The notes: generated by a model from the sequence alone, not told the origin. Numbered from the stretch's first letter, positions 39,529 to 55,392 are shown. The stretch: 64,000 nt of DNA from Microbacterium hominis NBRC 15708 (GCF_001592125.1 NZ_BCWI01000002.1:176312-240311), one strand, 5' to 3'. Translations and numbers: made by a program.

Positions 39529-40481
39529 CAGCTCTGGTGCAGTCGCGGGCCCGCCTCGAGCGTGCGCTCGTACTCGCGCTGCGCCTCGTCGTTCAGCTCC
39601 GTCACGCGCTTGCCGCGCGCGGCGACCCAGGCGCCGAACCAGATCGTGAGCTCGCGGCCGAGCACGAAGGCGACGATCGCGAGCGGCGCCAGCAGCTGGC
39701 CCTGGACGAGATCCGCACCCTGTCGCGCCGTCAGCGTCCAGAACGGAGCCTGGAACAGCTGCCCCAGCAGGTGGCCGGCATACGCCACGACGCCCACGAG
39801 CAGACCGAAGACCACCCAGTGACCCCAGCGGCCGCGGTTGATGATCGCGCCCAGCAGCCAGAACCCGAGGAAGAAGACGACCACCGGCACCCACAGCCAC
39901 CACGACTGCACGGCCGCGAGCGCCGCCGTGCCGATGTTGGCTCCCGTGACGTCACCCGTGATGGCCTTCAGTCCGAGGGCCGCGCCGAGGTACAGCACCC
40001 CGAAGGAGACGGCGGCGAGCAGGCCGATCGCACCGGCCGCACCGCGGTTGCCGCGCAGACGCGGCGGCTCGGGGGCCTGGACGAAGATCGGCTGCGGCGC
40101 CGGCGCCACGACGGGAGCGACGGGCTCGGCGACGACGACGGTCTCCGCCGCGGCGCCGGAGTACGCACCGGGCACATAGGCCTCATCGACCGGGTCGTCG
40201 GCGTACGAGGAGCCGTAGACCGGGGCGGCGGGCGCCGTCTCGGCCGCGGCGACGGTCTCGGAGGCGTCGCGGGGAGCGTCCGCGACCGGGGCGGCAGGAG
40301 CGGCGTGAACCTCGGCGTCCGCGGGCTCAGCCGACACGACGGGCTCGTCGACCGCGGCCTCCCGAGAGGCGGCCTCCGCGTCGGCGAGGCCGGCATGGGC
40401 GCTCGCGACGGCGTCGTCCACCGACGTGGTCTCGACCGGGGTCGGCTCCTCGATCGGTTCGCCGTACTTGGGGTCGCTCAT
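39528..40481 (-). CDS. Membrane protein with long acidic Pro/Ala N-terminal region (317 aa)
   Basis: The first ~140 residues are acidic, Ala/Pro-rich and disordered (SDPKYGEPIEEPTPVETTS...), then about four membrane segments (IGLLAAVSFGVLYLGAALGL; WWLWVPVVVFFLGFWLLGAI; WVVFGLLVGVVAYAGHLLG; LLAPLAIVAFVLGRELTIWFGA). It has a good GAGGAG site before the ATG and a TACGCT hexamer further upstream (complement of 40524-40529). No known family is recognised; the pair with 39037-39528 may form a membrane complex. Confidence 0.6.
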   Translation of the reverse strand: MSDPKYGEPIEEPTPVETTSVDDAVASAHAGLADAEAASREAAVDEPVVSAEPADAEVHAAPAAPVADAPRDASETVAAAETAPAAPVYGSSYADDPVDEAYVPGAYSGAAAETVVVAEPVAPVVAPAPQPIFVQAPEPPRLRGNRGAAGAIGLLAAVSFGVLYLGAALGLKAITGDVTGANIGTAALAAVQSWWLWVPVVVFFLGFWLLGAIINRGRWGHWVVFGLLVGVVAYAGHLLGQLFQAPFWTLTARQGADLVQGQLLAPLAIVAFVLGRELTIWFGAWVAARGKRVTELNDEAQREYERTLEAGPRLHQS

Positions 40482-40596
40482 GGCGTGTGCTCCTCACGCG
40501 GGACGTGTGCCGCCGCACAGCGAGCGTAACCCGCACCCCGCGCGCCGGAGCGGAGCCATGCCGACGTGTCTCGACCCCCGGCGCCCGTGGGCCGCC

Positions 40597-40602
40597 TATC
40601 GT
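40597..40602 (+). promoter_or_regulatory. -10 hexamer TATCGT, leaderless promoter of the lipoprotein gene
   Basis: TATCGT lies exactly 6 nt before the ATG at 40609, so transcription should begin at or next to the start codon. Confidence 0.5.
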
Positions 40603-40608
40603 GAGCGC

Positions 40609-41271
40609 ATGACCGTTCGCCCTCGCCTCGCCGCCCTCGGCCTCACGCTGCTCGCGGTCACGGGTCTCAGCGCCTGCGCCGGCGTGCCGGACGGCGGCGC
40701 CACGACCTCGGGCGCGACGGCCAGCGCGGCCCCCGCGACCCCCTCTCCCGCGCTGACCCTCGCCGCGTTCCCCATGGGCGCCTCGACGTCCACGACCGCG
40801 CTGCCCGCCGACCTCCCGCAGGGATGCCGCGACATCCTCACGGCGACGGTGCTGAAGGAGCTCGAGGGAGTACCGCTGAACGCGGACGGGATGGGCGGCG
40901 GCATCCGCTCCGACAGCACCCGGGTGTGCGTCTGGGGTGAGCCCGGGGCGGTCGCCACACGGCTCGTGACCCTCATCGGCTACTCCCCCGATCGTGAGGC
41001 GCGCGACGCCCTCTACGCCCTCGGCAACGACGGCTACACGTGCTACGAGCCGCACGGCGGCATCCGTTGCGAGAAGACCTGGCAGTCGCCGACGCTCGCC
41101 GTGGAGGAGGGACGCACCCTGTTCTACCGCGACGGCGTCATCGTCGACACGCAGTACTCCAACCTCGCTCCCGCCGGCTACACCGACGCGGTCATCGACG
41201 CGCTGTGGCCGCCGGCGGGATCTCCACCGCGGACGAGCGCCCCGACGCCGAGCCCGACGCCGACGCGGTAG
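40609..41271 (+). CDS. Predicted lipoprotein, paralogue of the protein at 44551-45150
   Basis: This 220-residue protein starts at the ATG at 40609 with a lipoprotein signal ending LLAVTGLSAC (lipobox LSAC). A Thr/Ala/Pro linker precedes a domain with conserved Cys (CRDILTATVLKELEG, RVCVWGEPGAVATRL, GYTCYEPHGGIRCEK). The CVWG...VATRLVT and GYTC...RC segments align with CFWHADAGSVSTTLAT and GFSC...RC of the protein at 44551-45150. It ends in a PTPSPTPTR tail encoded by the left direct repeat. The function is unknown. Confidence 0.72.
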   Translation: MTVRPRLAALGLTLLAVTGLSACAGVPDGGATTSGATASAAPATPSPALTLAAFPMGASTSTTALPADLPQGCRDILTATVLKELEGVPLNADGMGGGIRSDSTRVCVWGEPGAVATRLVTLIGYSPDREARDALYALGNDGYTCYEPHGGIRCEKTWQSPTLAVEEGRTLFYRDGVIVDTQYSNLAPAGYTDAVIDALWPPAGSPPRTSAPTPSPTPTR

Positions 41272-41281
41272 CCGTCATCCC
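41244..41281 (+). repeat. Left direct repeat flanking the STAND gene
   Basis: This 38-bp sequence matches 44520-44557 at 36 positions, including 26 identical bases in a row. It overlaps the 3' end of the lipoprotein gene and the STAND stop codon. Confidence 0.85.
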
Positions 41282-44200
41282 TCCCACGCGCTGAGAGCGC
41301 CCCACCGATCGTCCCGGTGACGGTTTCGTCGCGCCTCCCGCATCAACACGGTGGCCGCCCGGTCGCGGGGGTTGTGGGCGACCCACGTGTCCACGGCGCC
41401 CTGGACCCAGTCCGTCGCCCCCAGTGCGGGGAAGTACAGCAGGTGCTTCAAGAGCGACCGGGCCTCGGGGCGAGTCCCGTGCACCCGCAACCACGACCGC
41501 ACGGGGTCGAGCACCCAGGCGGCGCGCCGGTAGTCGGCGTCGTAGAGCAGGGCTCCGAGGAGCTCTCGAGCACCGGCATCCATCGTGTGGTCCTGAAGCC
41601 ACCTGCGCACGGCGTCTTCGACCCACGGCGCGGTGCGCAGCGCCTCCCGTTGGCAGGCACGAGCGAGCAGCGGGCGCGCATCGGCGGACGCACCGTGATG
41701 GTCGAGCCACCGTCGGATGGCGTCGTGGACCCAGGGCACGACATGAAGGTCGTCGTTCTCGAGCAGACGAAGCAGGATGCCGCGGGCGCCCTTCTCCGTT
41801 CCGTGGGCCTCAAGCCACCGGCGGGCATCGGAATGCACCCAGTCGGCGGACGCGAAGTCATCCTGCTCGATCACTCGCGCCAGGACGTCGAGCGTGTCGG
41901 CGTCGTCGCCGTGCGCGTCGATCCAGGTGCGCAGCGCGGTCTGCACCCACTGCCTCTCGCGCAGGTCGGGCTGCTCGATGAGGCGGGTGATGATCACGCG
42001 CGCCTCCGCGGAATCGCCGTAGGCGTCGAGCCAGCGGGACACGGCCGCCTGTGCCCACGGCTGCGTGCGGAGCTGGTTCTGCGCGATGACATTGCCCAGG
42101 ATGCTGCGGGCTTCTCTCGACGTGCCCCAGACCTCCAACCACGACTCGACCGCGACGCGTACCCACTCTTCGGTGCAGAGCAGACTCTGACCGACCAGTC
42201 TCGAGAGAACGCCGCGAGCCTCCGGTGTGCGCCCGTGGAGCGCCAGCCAGGAGGAGACCCACCCTTGAAGTTCATCCGCGGGATACAACGGCGCGTGACC
42301 GACGATCTCGGCCAGGACCGTACGCGCATCGACGTCGTCGCCGTTGACCTCGAGCCACCTGGCGGTGCTCTGGCGCACGGTGGGCATCCCAGCCGCCGCG
42401 GGGGACTGGACGAGCGTCACGAGGACGCGACGCGCCTGCGGCGCCGCCTCGTTCGCGCTGAGCCACGGGACGATCACAGAGCTGACCCACTCGCTGTCCT
42501 GCCTCGTCGCGGTGCCGGCGATCCTGGCGATGAGCATGAGGGCCGACGGCCGGGTGCCGTAGAGAGCGAGCCATTCCTCGACAGCCGACCGAACCCACTC
42601 GAGTCGACTGAACTCGACGTTGCCGATGAGCGACGCGAGCACATTCTGCGCCGTCTCCTCGGAGCCGTGGAGCCGGCACCACTCGCGCCAGCAGTCGCCG
42701 ACCAGTGCGGCGGTGTCCTCCGTCCTCAAGCGAGGATCGAGAAGGAGTCGCAGGACGGCCGCGAGCTCGCCGTCGTTCGTCTGGAGGACGGCGGCCCGCA
42801 GGACCGGGAAGGCCGCCTCCGCCCAGCCCCGCAGATAGAGGGAGCGCTCTTGCGGGGTCGCACGCCCGGAGGTGGCGGCATCCGTCGCGTAGCGCTGGAG
42901 GTGCAGGAGCAGGCTCGCCGCGGAGGGGAGGTGAGCGGCCACCGAGGTGAACACCACGCCCGCGTACTCGCGGCGCCCGTTCTGGATGTCGCTCTCGACG
43001 ACCTCCGACATCAGGTGATCCACCACGGTGTCGTGGATCGAGGCCACTTGGCCGTCGGCGACGGCGACCCACCCCGCCGTCACCAGATGATCCAGCGTGC
43101 GTCGGGCGAAGAGATCCGGATCGTGCTCGCCCACGGCCTCGCAGACCCCGCTCGCGCCGCGCAGCGCGACATCCGTCGAGGAGGGGGTGGCGGCGACGAG
43201 GGCCACCGCGACGCAGAGAGCGGGCGGCAACTCTCTGCGCTCCGCCAGTCGCGCGGTCCGTGTGCCCGCGTAGCCGTCGTCGGCGAACCTCCGGCGCAGC
43301 CAGTCACCGAGATCACCGCTGCGAATCGCGGACGTCTCGCTGGCGCGCAGCGGAGCGTCCCGCGCGAGGGCCTCGAGCTGGCGGGCGATGAGGGTCGCGA
43401 TCATGGGACGCGACCCGACGAGCCGTCGGAACTCTTCGTCCCCCAGCTGAACGGCCGCGGTGGGGGCGACGGACAACGCGATGGCGTGGGAGACACGTTG
43501 CTGATGCTGCTCGCTGTTGTCGATGGCCACGATCTCGAAGGGGCCGAGGTCGGGCGATGTCGCGAGCCAGCCGGGGCGCGCCGCGGCGAGGAACGACACC
43601 TGGATGCCGTGATCGCGCGCCTCGGGCAGGAGCTGGTCGCGTAGCTCGTGCAGCGCGAACCCGTCGAGCTCATTGGGATAGTCGATCAGGACGAGTACGG
43701 GCGCGGTGCTGGCCAGGACCACGGCCTCGAGGTCGCTGACGGTGCTCGACGGCGTGTGCAGGAGATGGATGACATGCCAGCCGGTGCGATGCGCCCGAGC
43801 GGCGATCTCGAGGAGCAACCGGGTCTTTCCCGCGCCCCCCACTCCTTTGAGGAGCAGGGCGCAGCCGTCGTCCGAGGAGAGTCGACGCCAGATGTTCTCG
43901 CGGTGCGCCGGATGATCCGGTGCGGGGTCGATGTACTCGTGGGCGCCGGCGACCTGGCCGCCGCTGCGACGCTGCAGCAGTGCGGTGTATCGACCGTGAC
44001 TGGCGAACGCGCGAGACGTGGAGGCGAGCAGGTGCGCGGTCAGCAGCTCCTGAATGACACCGAGCGACGATTGCATCGCCGCCGCGTCGGCGAGCAGCTG
44101 ACGTTCGGTCCACGAGGCGAAACGGATCGCACTCGCGCGCAGACTCTCACGAAGCGCCGCGCCGATCACACTCGCGTCGGCCGCATCGCGGACCCCGAGC

Positions 44201-44460
44201 GCGCGCAGCGTGTCGTCGTCGAGATACTCATCGAGGGGCGATGCCGCGCCGGCGCCGAGCCACGCCAGGAAAGAGGGGTGCTTCGCGACTTTCGTCGTGA
44301 GCACCGCGGAGGAGGTCCCCGCCGACCGCTCCACGTCCGCGACGACGGCACGGCGGAAAGCGCGATCGGCGAGGGCCTCACGGATCGAGGTCGCGGCCTC
44401 GCCGGTGGCCGCCCCCCACCCGAGATTCAATGCCTCGGCGAGATCGAACACCAATCCCAT
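41275..44460 (-). CDS. STAND-type P-loop NTPase with C-terminal 36-residue helical repeats
   Basis: The 1061-residue protein begins with a ~150-residue helical domain of unknown type (MGLVFDLAEALNLGWGAATG). The NTPase has Walker A GVGGAGKT (206-213), Walker B LVLIDYP (256-262) and a sensor-like FLAAARPG (290-297), followed by a winged-helix-like region (LAERRELPPALCVAVALVAA, GWVAVADGQVASIHDTVVDHLM). From about 590 to 1045 run thirteen units of ~36 residues with consensus WVxxAVxxWLxxHGxxxxAR. STAND proteins sense ligands through such solenoids and oligomerise; many are antiphage defences, but no known effector domain is recognised here. Near-identical direct repeats flank the gene. GAGGAT precedes the ATG at 44460. 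Confidence 0.82.
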   Translation of the reverse strand: MGLVFDLAEALNLGWGAATGEAATSIREALADRAFRRAVVADVERSAGTSSAVLTTKVAKHPSFLAWLGAGAASPLDEYLDDDTLRALGVRDAADASVIGAALRESLRASAIRFASWTERQLLADAAAMQSSLGVIQELLTAHLLASTSRAFASHGRYTALLQRRSGGQVAGAHEYIDPAPDHPAHRENIWRRLSSDDGCALLLKGVGGAGKTRLLLEIAARAHRTGWHVIHLLHTPSSTVSDLEAVVLASTAPVLVLIDYPNELDGFALHELRDQLLPEARDHGIQVSFLAAARPGWLATSPDLGPFEIVAIDNSEQHQQRVSHAIALSVAPTAAVQLGDEEFRRLVGSRPMIATLIARQLEALARDAPLRASETSAIRSGDLGDWLRRRFADDGYAGTRTARLAERRELPPALCVAVALVAATPSSTDVALRGASGVCEAVGEHDPDLFARRTLDHLVTAGWVAVADGQVASIHDTVVDHLMSEVVESDIQNGRREYAGVVFTSVAAHLPSAASLLLHLQRYATDAATSGRATPQERSLYLRGWAEAAFPVLRAAVLQTNDGELAAVLRLLLDPRLRTEDTAALVGDCWREWCRLHGSEETAQNVLASLIGNVEFSRLEWVRSAVEEWLALYGTRPSALMLIARIAGTATRQDSEWVSSVIVPWLSANEAAPQARRVLVTLVQSPAAAGMPTVRQSTARWLEVNGDDVDARTVLAEIVGHAPLYPADELQGWVSSWLALHGRTPEARGVLSRLVGQSLLCTEEWVRVAVESWLEVWGTSREARSILGNVIAQNQLRTQPWAQAAVSRWLDAYGDSAEARVIITRLIEQPDLRERQWVQTALRTWIDAHGDDADTLDVLARVIEQDDFASADWVHSDARRWLEAHGTEKGARGILLRLLENDDLHVVPWVHDAIRRWLDHHGASADARPLLARACQREALRTAPWVEDAVRRWLQDHTMDAGARELLGALLYDADYRRAAWVLDPVRSWLRVHGTRPEARSLLKHLLYFPALGATDWVQGAVDTWVAHNPRDRAATVLMREARRNRHRDDRWGALSAWEG

Positions 44461-44519
44461 CCGAGATCCTCGCCCTTTATCGCGCTGACATTTCCGCTCA
44501 GCATAGCGACGCCGAGGCG

Positions 44520-44557
44520 GACGCCGAGCCCGACGCCGACGCGGTGGCGGTCATCCC
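44520..44557 (+). repeat. Right direct repeat flanking the STAND gene
   Basis: This is the partner of 41244-41281 in the same orientation. It contains the stop codon of the gene at 44551, at the same place where the left copy holds the STAND stop. Confidence 0.85.
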
Positions 44558-45150
44558 CAGACGCGCTTGGCGGTGCGGGTCACGTAGTCCGACGGATGCC
44601 ACGCGTTCTCGCTCGTGGACAGCCACAGCCCGCCGCCGGCCTCGATCGTCTCGGTGAGGTCGCCGTCGGTCCGGCTGCAGCGGGTGCGCTCCTTCTCCGT
44701 CGTGCAGGAGAACCCCGCGGCGGGGAGCGCGGCGGCGGCGAGAGGTCCGGCATCCGTCGGCACCGTCGCGAGCGTCGTGGAGACGCTGCCGGCGTCGGCG
44801 TGCCAGAAGCAGGTGAACGTGACCTGCGGCTGCAGCGCCGTGACGAGCTGGCCGACCGTCGTGGTCGGCGCGTCGGTCGAGGGGGTGAGCACCGCGCCCC
44901 GGGTGAAGCGCAGCGCGGCCCAGAGGGCCTCGTCGTACAGTCCGGCGCAGTCGGTGGGGACGCCCGCTGCTTCGTCGTCGGCGGCCGCGACCGGTTTCGA
45001 GGTGGCCGGCCCTTGGACGGCGCCGCCGACCCACGAGACGGATGCCGGGATCATCGGGATCGCGAGGTACGCCAAGGCACCCACGGTCGCCGCGCATCCG
45101 ATGCCGACGACCCACGCGAAGAGGGCGTTCCTGCCGCCGATCCGGGCCAT
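44551..45150 (-). CDS. Membrane-anchored exported protein, paralogue of the lipoprotein at 40609
   Basis: This 199-residue protein has an N-terminal anchor (NALFAWVVGIGCAATVGALAYLAIPMIP) and an exported domain with the same Cys-containing blocks as the lipoprotein at 40609-41271 (CAGLYDEALWAALRF, CFWHADAGSVSTTLATV, GFSCTTEKERTRCSRT). The start is the ATG at 45150, with TAGCCT (45157-45162) 6 nt upstream as a leaderless promoter. Before the STAND insertion it probably faced the lipoprotein gene directly. The function is unknown. Confidence 0.7.
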   Translation of the reverse strand: MARIGGRNALFAWVVGIGCAATVGALAYLAIPMIPASVSWVGGAVQGPATSKPVAAADDEAAGVPTDCAGLYDEALWAALRFTRGAVLTPSTDAPTTTVGQLVTALQPQVTFTCFWHADAGSVSTTLATVPTDAGPLAAAALPAAGFSCTTEKERTRCSRTDGDLTETIEAGGGLWLSTSENAWHPSDYVTRTAKRVWG

Positions 45151-45156
45151 GTCCTC

Positions 45157-45162
45157 AGGCTA
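45157..45162 (-). promoter_or_regulatory. -10 hexamer TAGCCT, leaderless promoter
   Basis: This lies 6 nt before the ATG at 45150, in the geometry seen at eight other genes. Confidence 0.5.
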
Positions 45163-45192
45163 GCCCGCCCCGCGCGGGTCACCCTCCGCGCC

Positions 45193-45280
45193 GTGCGCGA
45201 GCCGCCAACATCCGTGCGAGCCGCCATCGCCCGGACGTACCGGGGGATGGCGGCTCGGCCGGGGTGTGGCGGCTCGCGGG
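45193..45280. repeat. Repeat family B element, best-preserved copy
   Basis: Two GTGCGAGCCGCCA boxes (45193, 45213) face two TGGCGGCTCG boxes (45246, 45265) around a CCCGGACGTACCGGG centre. It abuts the rpoC terminator. Confidence 0.8.
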
Positions 45281-45286
45281 AACGGA

Positions 45287-45319
45287 GAAGGGCCCCAGGA
45301 ACGCGTCCTGGGGCCCTTC
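45287..45319 (-). terminator. Terminator hairpin downstream of rpoC
   Basis: A perfect 14-bp stem (45287-45300 with 45306-45319) lies 8 nt past the rpoC stop. Confidence 0.8.
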
Positions 45320-45327
45320 GCTCGCGA

Positions 45328-49203
<3,876 letters not shown>

Positions 49204-49242
49204 TGGTTCTCCTGTGTCTCAGAAAGTTTCGTAACGGCCGGG

Positions 49243-52743
<3,501 letters not shown>

Positions 52744-52900
52744 GGGGATTACCTCCATGAGCCCGGGCAGGGGCTGGTTTCCTTGTCGTCAGGTGGAGTG
52801 CTCCGTTCCACTCCTGCGCAACACACCCCGACATGTCGGGGGCGCACAGGCACAAGCCGACCACCATATGAGGGCATGGGGGAAGGGAGCGCAACTACCC

Positions 52901-52929
52901 ACTATAGTCCGGGCGACGCGCCATGTCCA
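52901..52929 (-). promoter_or_regulatory. Promoter of rpoBC
   Basis: The -35 is TGGACA (52924-52929), the spacer is 17 bp, and the -10 is TATAGT (52901-52906). It gives a leader of about 150 nt. Confidence 0.7.
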
Positions 52930-52937
52930 GTCGATTC

Positions 52938-52966
52938 TTGACGCGTGCCGGATGCTGCGGTATAAA
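52938..52966 (+). promoter_or_regulatory. Near-consensus promoter on the plus strand, no gene assigned
   Basis: The -35 is TTGACG (52938-52943), the spacer is 17 bp, and the -10 is TATAAA (52961-52966). It points away from rpoB and reads antisense into the pxpB-pxpC gene. No plus-strand gene follows. Confidence 0.6.
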
Positions 52967-53005
52967 CGCGCGACGTGGCGTCCGCCCGGCACCGTGCGGA
53001 GCCGC

Positions 53006-54640
53006 TCAGAGGACCGTCCGTGCGTGGCGGAAGCGGATGCGGGTGCCCGGTCGCGCCTGGCCGAGCGCGTCGCGGTCGGCGTCCGTGACGACCGCGACGA
53101 CGGGATAGCCGCCCGTCACCGGACCGTCGGGCCCGAGGATGACGGGGCGCCCGTCCGGGGGCACCTGGATCGCCCCCGGGAGCATCCCCTCGCTCGGGAT
53201 CTCGGCGGTGTCGGTGCGCTCGAGCCCCGGTCCGTCCAGACGGATGCCGACGCGGTCGGCCTGTGCGGACACGGTCCACACGGCGTCGTAGAGCGGCGCG
53301 AGCGTGCGGACCAGGTGTGCGCGCGGGCCGGGGGCGAGCGCGACCTCGAGGTCGGCGCCGGGCGGGCTCCACGGCCGCAGGTCGTCGGCGGGGAGGGGCC
53401 CCGCCACGGCGTCGCCGACGACGAGCGCCGTGTCCGTCGACAGCGGCGGCGGCCCGAGACCGGCGAGGGTGTCGGTCGCGCGCGAGCCCCACAGCCGCGC
53501 GGCCTCGACGCCGCCGCGCAGGGCGAGGTAGCCGCGCGCGCCGTGATCGAACCAGTCGATGCGCAGCTCCGCACCCGGCGGCCAGCGATGGGCCGCATAC
53601 GGGTCGACCGGGCGACCGTCCAGGAGGACCGGACCCCACGCCCCGGCGACCGCGAACCAGACGTCGTCGGATGCCGCGGCCTCGCGTACGGCGCGGAACC
53701 CGCCCATCGTGATCTCGATGCCGGCGGCGTTCTCGTCGGTGCCGACGAGCCGGTTGGCGGTGCGCAGTGCCGCCCGGTCGGCGGCTCCGGAGACCGCGAC
53801 TCCCGCCGCGAGCGCGCCCGGCCGCCCCTGGTCCTGCACGGTGGCGAGCAGCCCCGGCGCGAGGACGCGGATCGCGGCCGCATCCGATCGTCCGCCCGCG
53901 TGCGCTGCCGCGCGCCCGTGAGAAACCATCGGCGCACCGAGACCACGCTCGGCATGCGATGTCTCGGTGCGCAATCGCGGTCTCGCGGACACGGCGGGCG
54001 TCGCGGAGGCGGCGGAGAGGGGCACGAAGCGGACGAGATCGCCGGGCTGGAGGAGCGCGGGTGTCGCGGCATCCGGATCGAACAGCGGCGCCGAGGTCGT
54101 GCCGATCAGCTGCCACCCGCCGGGCGTCGCGCGGGGGTACGCGCCGGAGAACGCGCCGGCGAGGCCGACCGCGCCGGCCGGAACACGGGGGCGCGGACGT
54201 GCACGTCGCGGCACGTCGAATCGCCAGTCGGGGCTCACGAGATAGCCGAACCCCGGCGCGAAGCCCGTGAAGGCGACCGTCCAGCGCGCAGCGGCGTGCC
54301 GGCGCACCAGCTCGGCGGGGCGGATCGCGAGCAGGGATGCCGCCTCCGCGAGGTCGTCGCCGTCGTAGACCACCGGGATCTCGACCGTGCGGGGCGTGCG
54401 CGCCGGCGCGGGCGTCCCGTCGGCGACGGCCGCGGCGATCCACGCTCGCGCCGCCGTCAGCGGCAGCACGGCGGGATCGACGACCACCAGCACCGTCCGC
54501 GCGGCCGGGACGAGGTCGACGACCCCGTCGATGCGCCCGGACGACAGCCGCGCGTGGAGGGCGAGCACGCGCTCGAGCCCATCCGTCTCGACGAGCAGGC
54601 CGCGGTCGCCGAACGGGCGGACGGAGACGGCGTCGGTCAC
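53006..54640 (-). CDS. 5-oxoprolinase, fused PxpB-PxpC subunits
   Basis: This 544-residue protein joins a PxpB/KipI-like half (about 1-215; FTGFAPGFGYLVSPDWRFDVPRR) to a PxpC/KipA-like half (about 250-544; IRVLAPGLLATVQDQGRPGA, DRVGIRLDGPGLER, SEGMLPGAIQVPPDGRPVIL), normally separate polypeptides. With PxpA it would cleave 5-oxoproline to glutamate using ATP. The start is GTG at 54640, overlapping the pxpA stop (GTGA). Two similar halves also occur fused in urea-amidolyase relatives, but the pxpA neighbour supports oxoprolinase. Confidence 0.85.
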   Translation of the reverse strand: MTDAVSVRPFGDRGLLVETDGLERVLALHARLSSGRIDGVVDLVPAARTVLVVVDPAVLPLTAARAWIAAAVADGTPAPARTPRTVEIPVVYDGDDLAEAASLLAIRPAELVRRHAAARWTVAFTGFAPGFGYLVSPDWRFDVPRRARPRPRVPAGAVGLAGAFSGAYPRATPGGWQLIGTTSAPLFDPDAATPALLQPGDLVRFVPLSAASATPAVSARPRLRTETSHAERGLGAPMVSHGRAAAHAGGRSDAAAIRVLAPGLLATVQDQGRPGALAAGVAVSGAADRAALRTANRLVGTDENAAGIEITMGGFRAVREAAASDDVWFAVAGAWGPVLLDGRPVDPYAAHRWPPGAELRIDWFDHGARGYLALRGGVEAARLWGSRATDTLAGLGPPPLSTDTALVVGDAVAGPLPADDLRPWSPPGADLEVALAPGPRAHLVRTLAPLYDAVWTVSAQADRVGIRLDGPGLERTDTAEIPSEGMLPGAIQVPPDGRPVILGPDGPVTGGYPVVAVVTDADRDALGQARPGTRIRFRHARTVL

Positions 54641-55392
54641 CACGGCGGCGCGACCGCGATGCCCGCGGCATCCAGGGCGCGCCGCACGGCGCGGGCCATC
54701 TCGACCGCGCCCGGGGAGTCGCCGTGCACGCACAGCGACACCGCGCCGGTGTCGAGCAGGGTGCCGTCGACGGCCTCGACCACGCCGTCGCGCGCGAGCC
54801 GCAGGGCGCGGTCGGCGACCTGACCCGGGTCGTGGAGGAGGGCGCCGGGTGCCCCGCGCGGGACGAGCGTGCCGTCGGGCAGATAGCCGCGATCGAGGAA
54901 CGCCTCGCGACGGAAGGGCAGCCCGGCGCGCGCCGCCTCGGCGGCGATGAGGCCGTCGAGGCCGAGGATCGGGACGGCGCGCCCGAGCCGGGCGGACAGC
55001 GCGGCGACGGCGCCGACGACCGCCCCGGCGTGGGCCGCGTCGTCGCGGACCGCGTGATAGAGCGCGCCGTGCGGCTTGACGTAGCGGATGTCGGCGCCCG
55101 CGGCGTCGAGGGCGGACAGCTGCGCGTCGAGGCTCGCCCGCAGGTCGGCCGGGCCGATCGCGAGCCGCGCCCGCCCGAAGCCGGCCCGGTCGGGATAGGA
55201 CGGGTGCGCGCCGATCGCGACCTCCGTCGCCGTGGAGCGTTCGACCGCCGCGCGCATCGCGGCGGCGTCGCCGGCGTGGCCGCCGCAGGCGATCGAGGCG
55301 CTCGAGATCACCGCGAACATCGCGTCGTCGTCGCCGGTGGGCACCCCGTCGACCGTCTCGCCCAGATCGGCGTTGAGATCGATGACCGCCAC
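54637..55392 (-). CDS. pxpA: 5-oxoprolinase subunit PxpA (LamB/YcsF family)
   Basis: This 251-residue protein begins VAVIDLNADLGETVDG and has SIACGGHAGD, IGAHPSYPDRAGFGRARL and YVKPHGALYHAV, the conserved metal/active-site blocks of the LamB/YcsF family. The GTG at 55392 has TACGCT (55399-55404) 6 nt upstream, so the mRNA is probably leaderless. It forms an operon with the fused pxpB-pxpC gene for recycling 5-oxoproline, a damage product of Gln/Glu. Confidence 0.9.
   Translation of the reverse strand: MAVIDLNADLGETVDGVPTGDDDAMFAVISSASIACGGHAGDAAAMRAAVERSTATEVAIGAHPSYPDRAGFGRARLAIGPADLRASLDAQLSALDAAGADIRYVKPHGALYHAVRDDAAHAGAVVGAVAALSARLGRAVPILGLDGLIAAEAARAGLPFRREAFLDRGYLPDGTLVPRGAPGALLHDPGQVADRALRLARDGVVEAVDGTLLDTGAVSLCVHGDSPGAVEMARAVRRALDAAGIAVAPPW

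Noticed and set aside
41275..44460. Known Avs-type defence protein
   Set aside because: No nuclease, protease or other recognised Avs effector domain can be seen, so the specific label is not supported.
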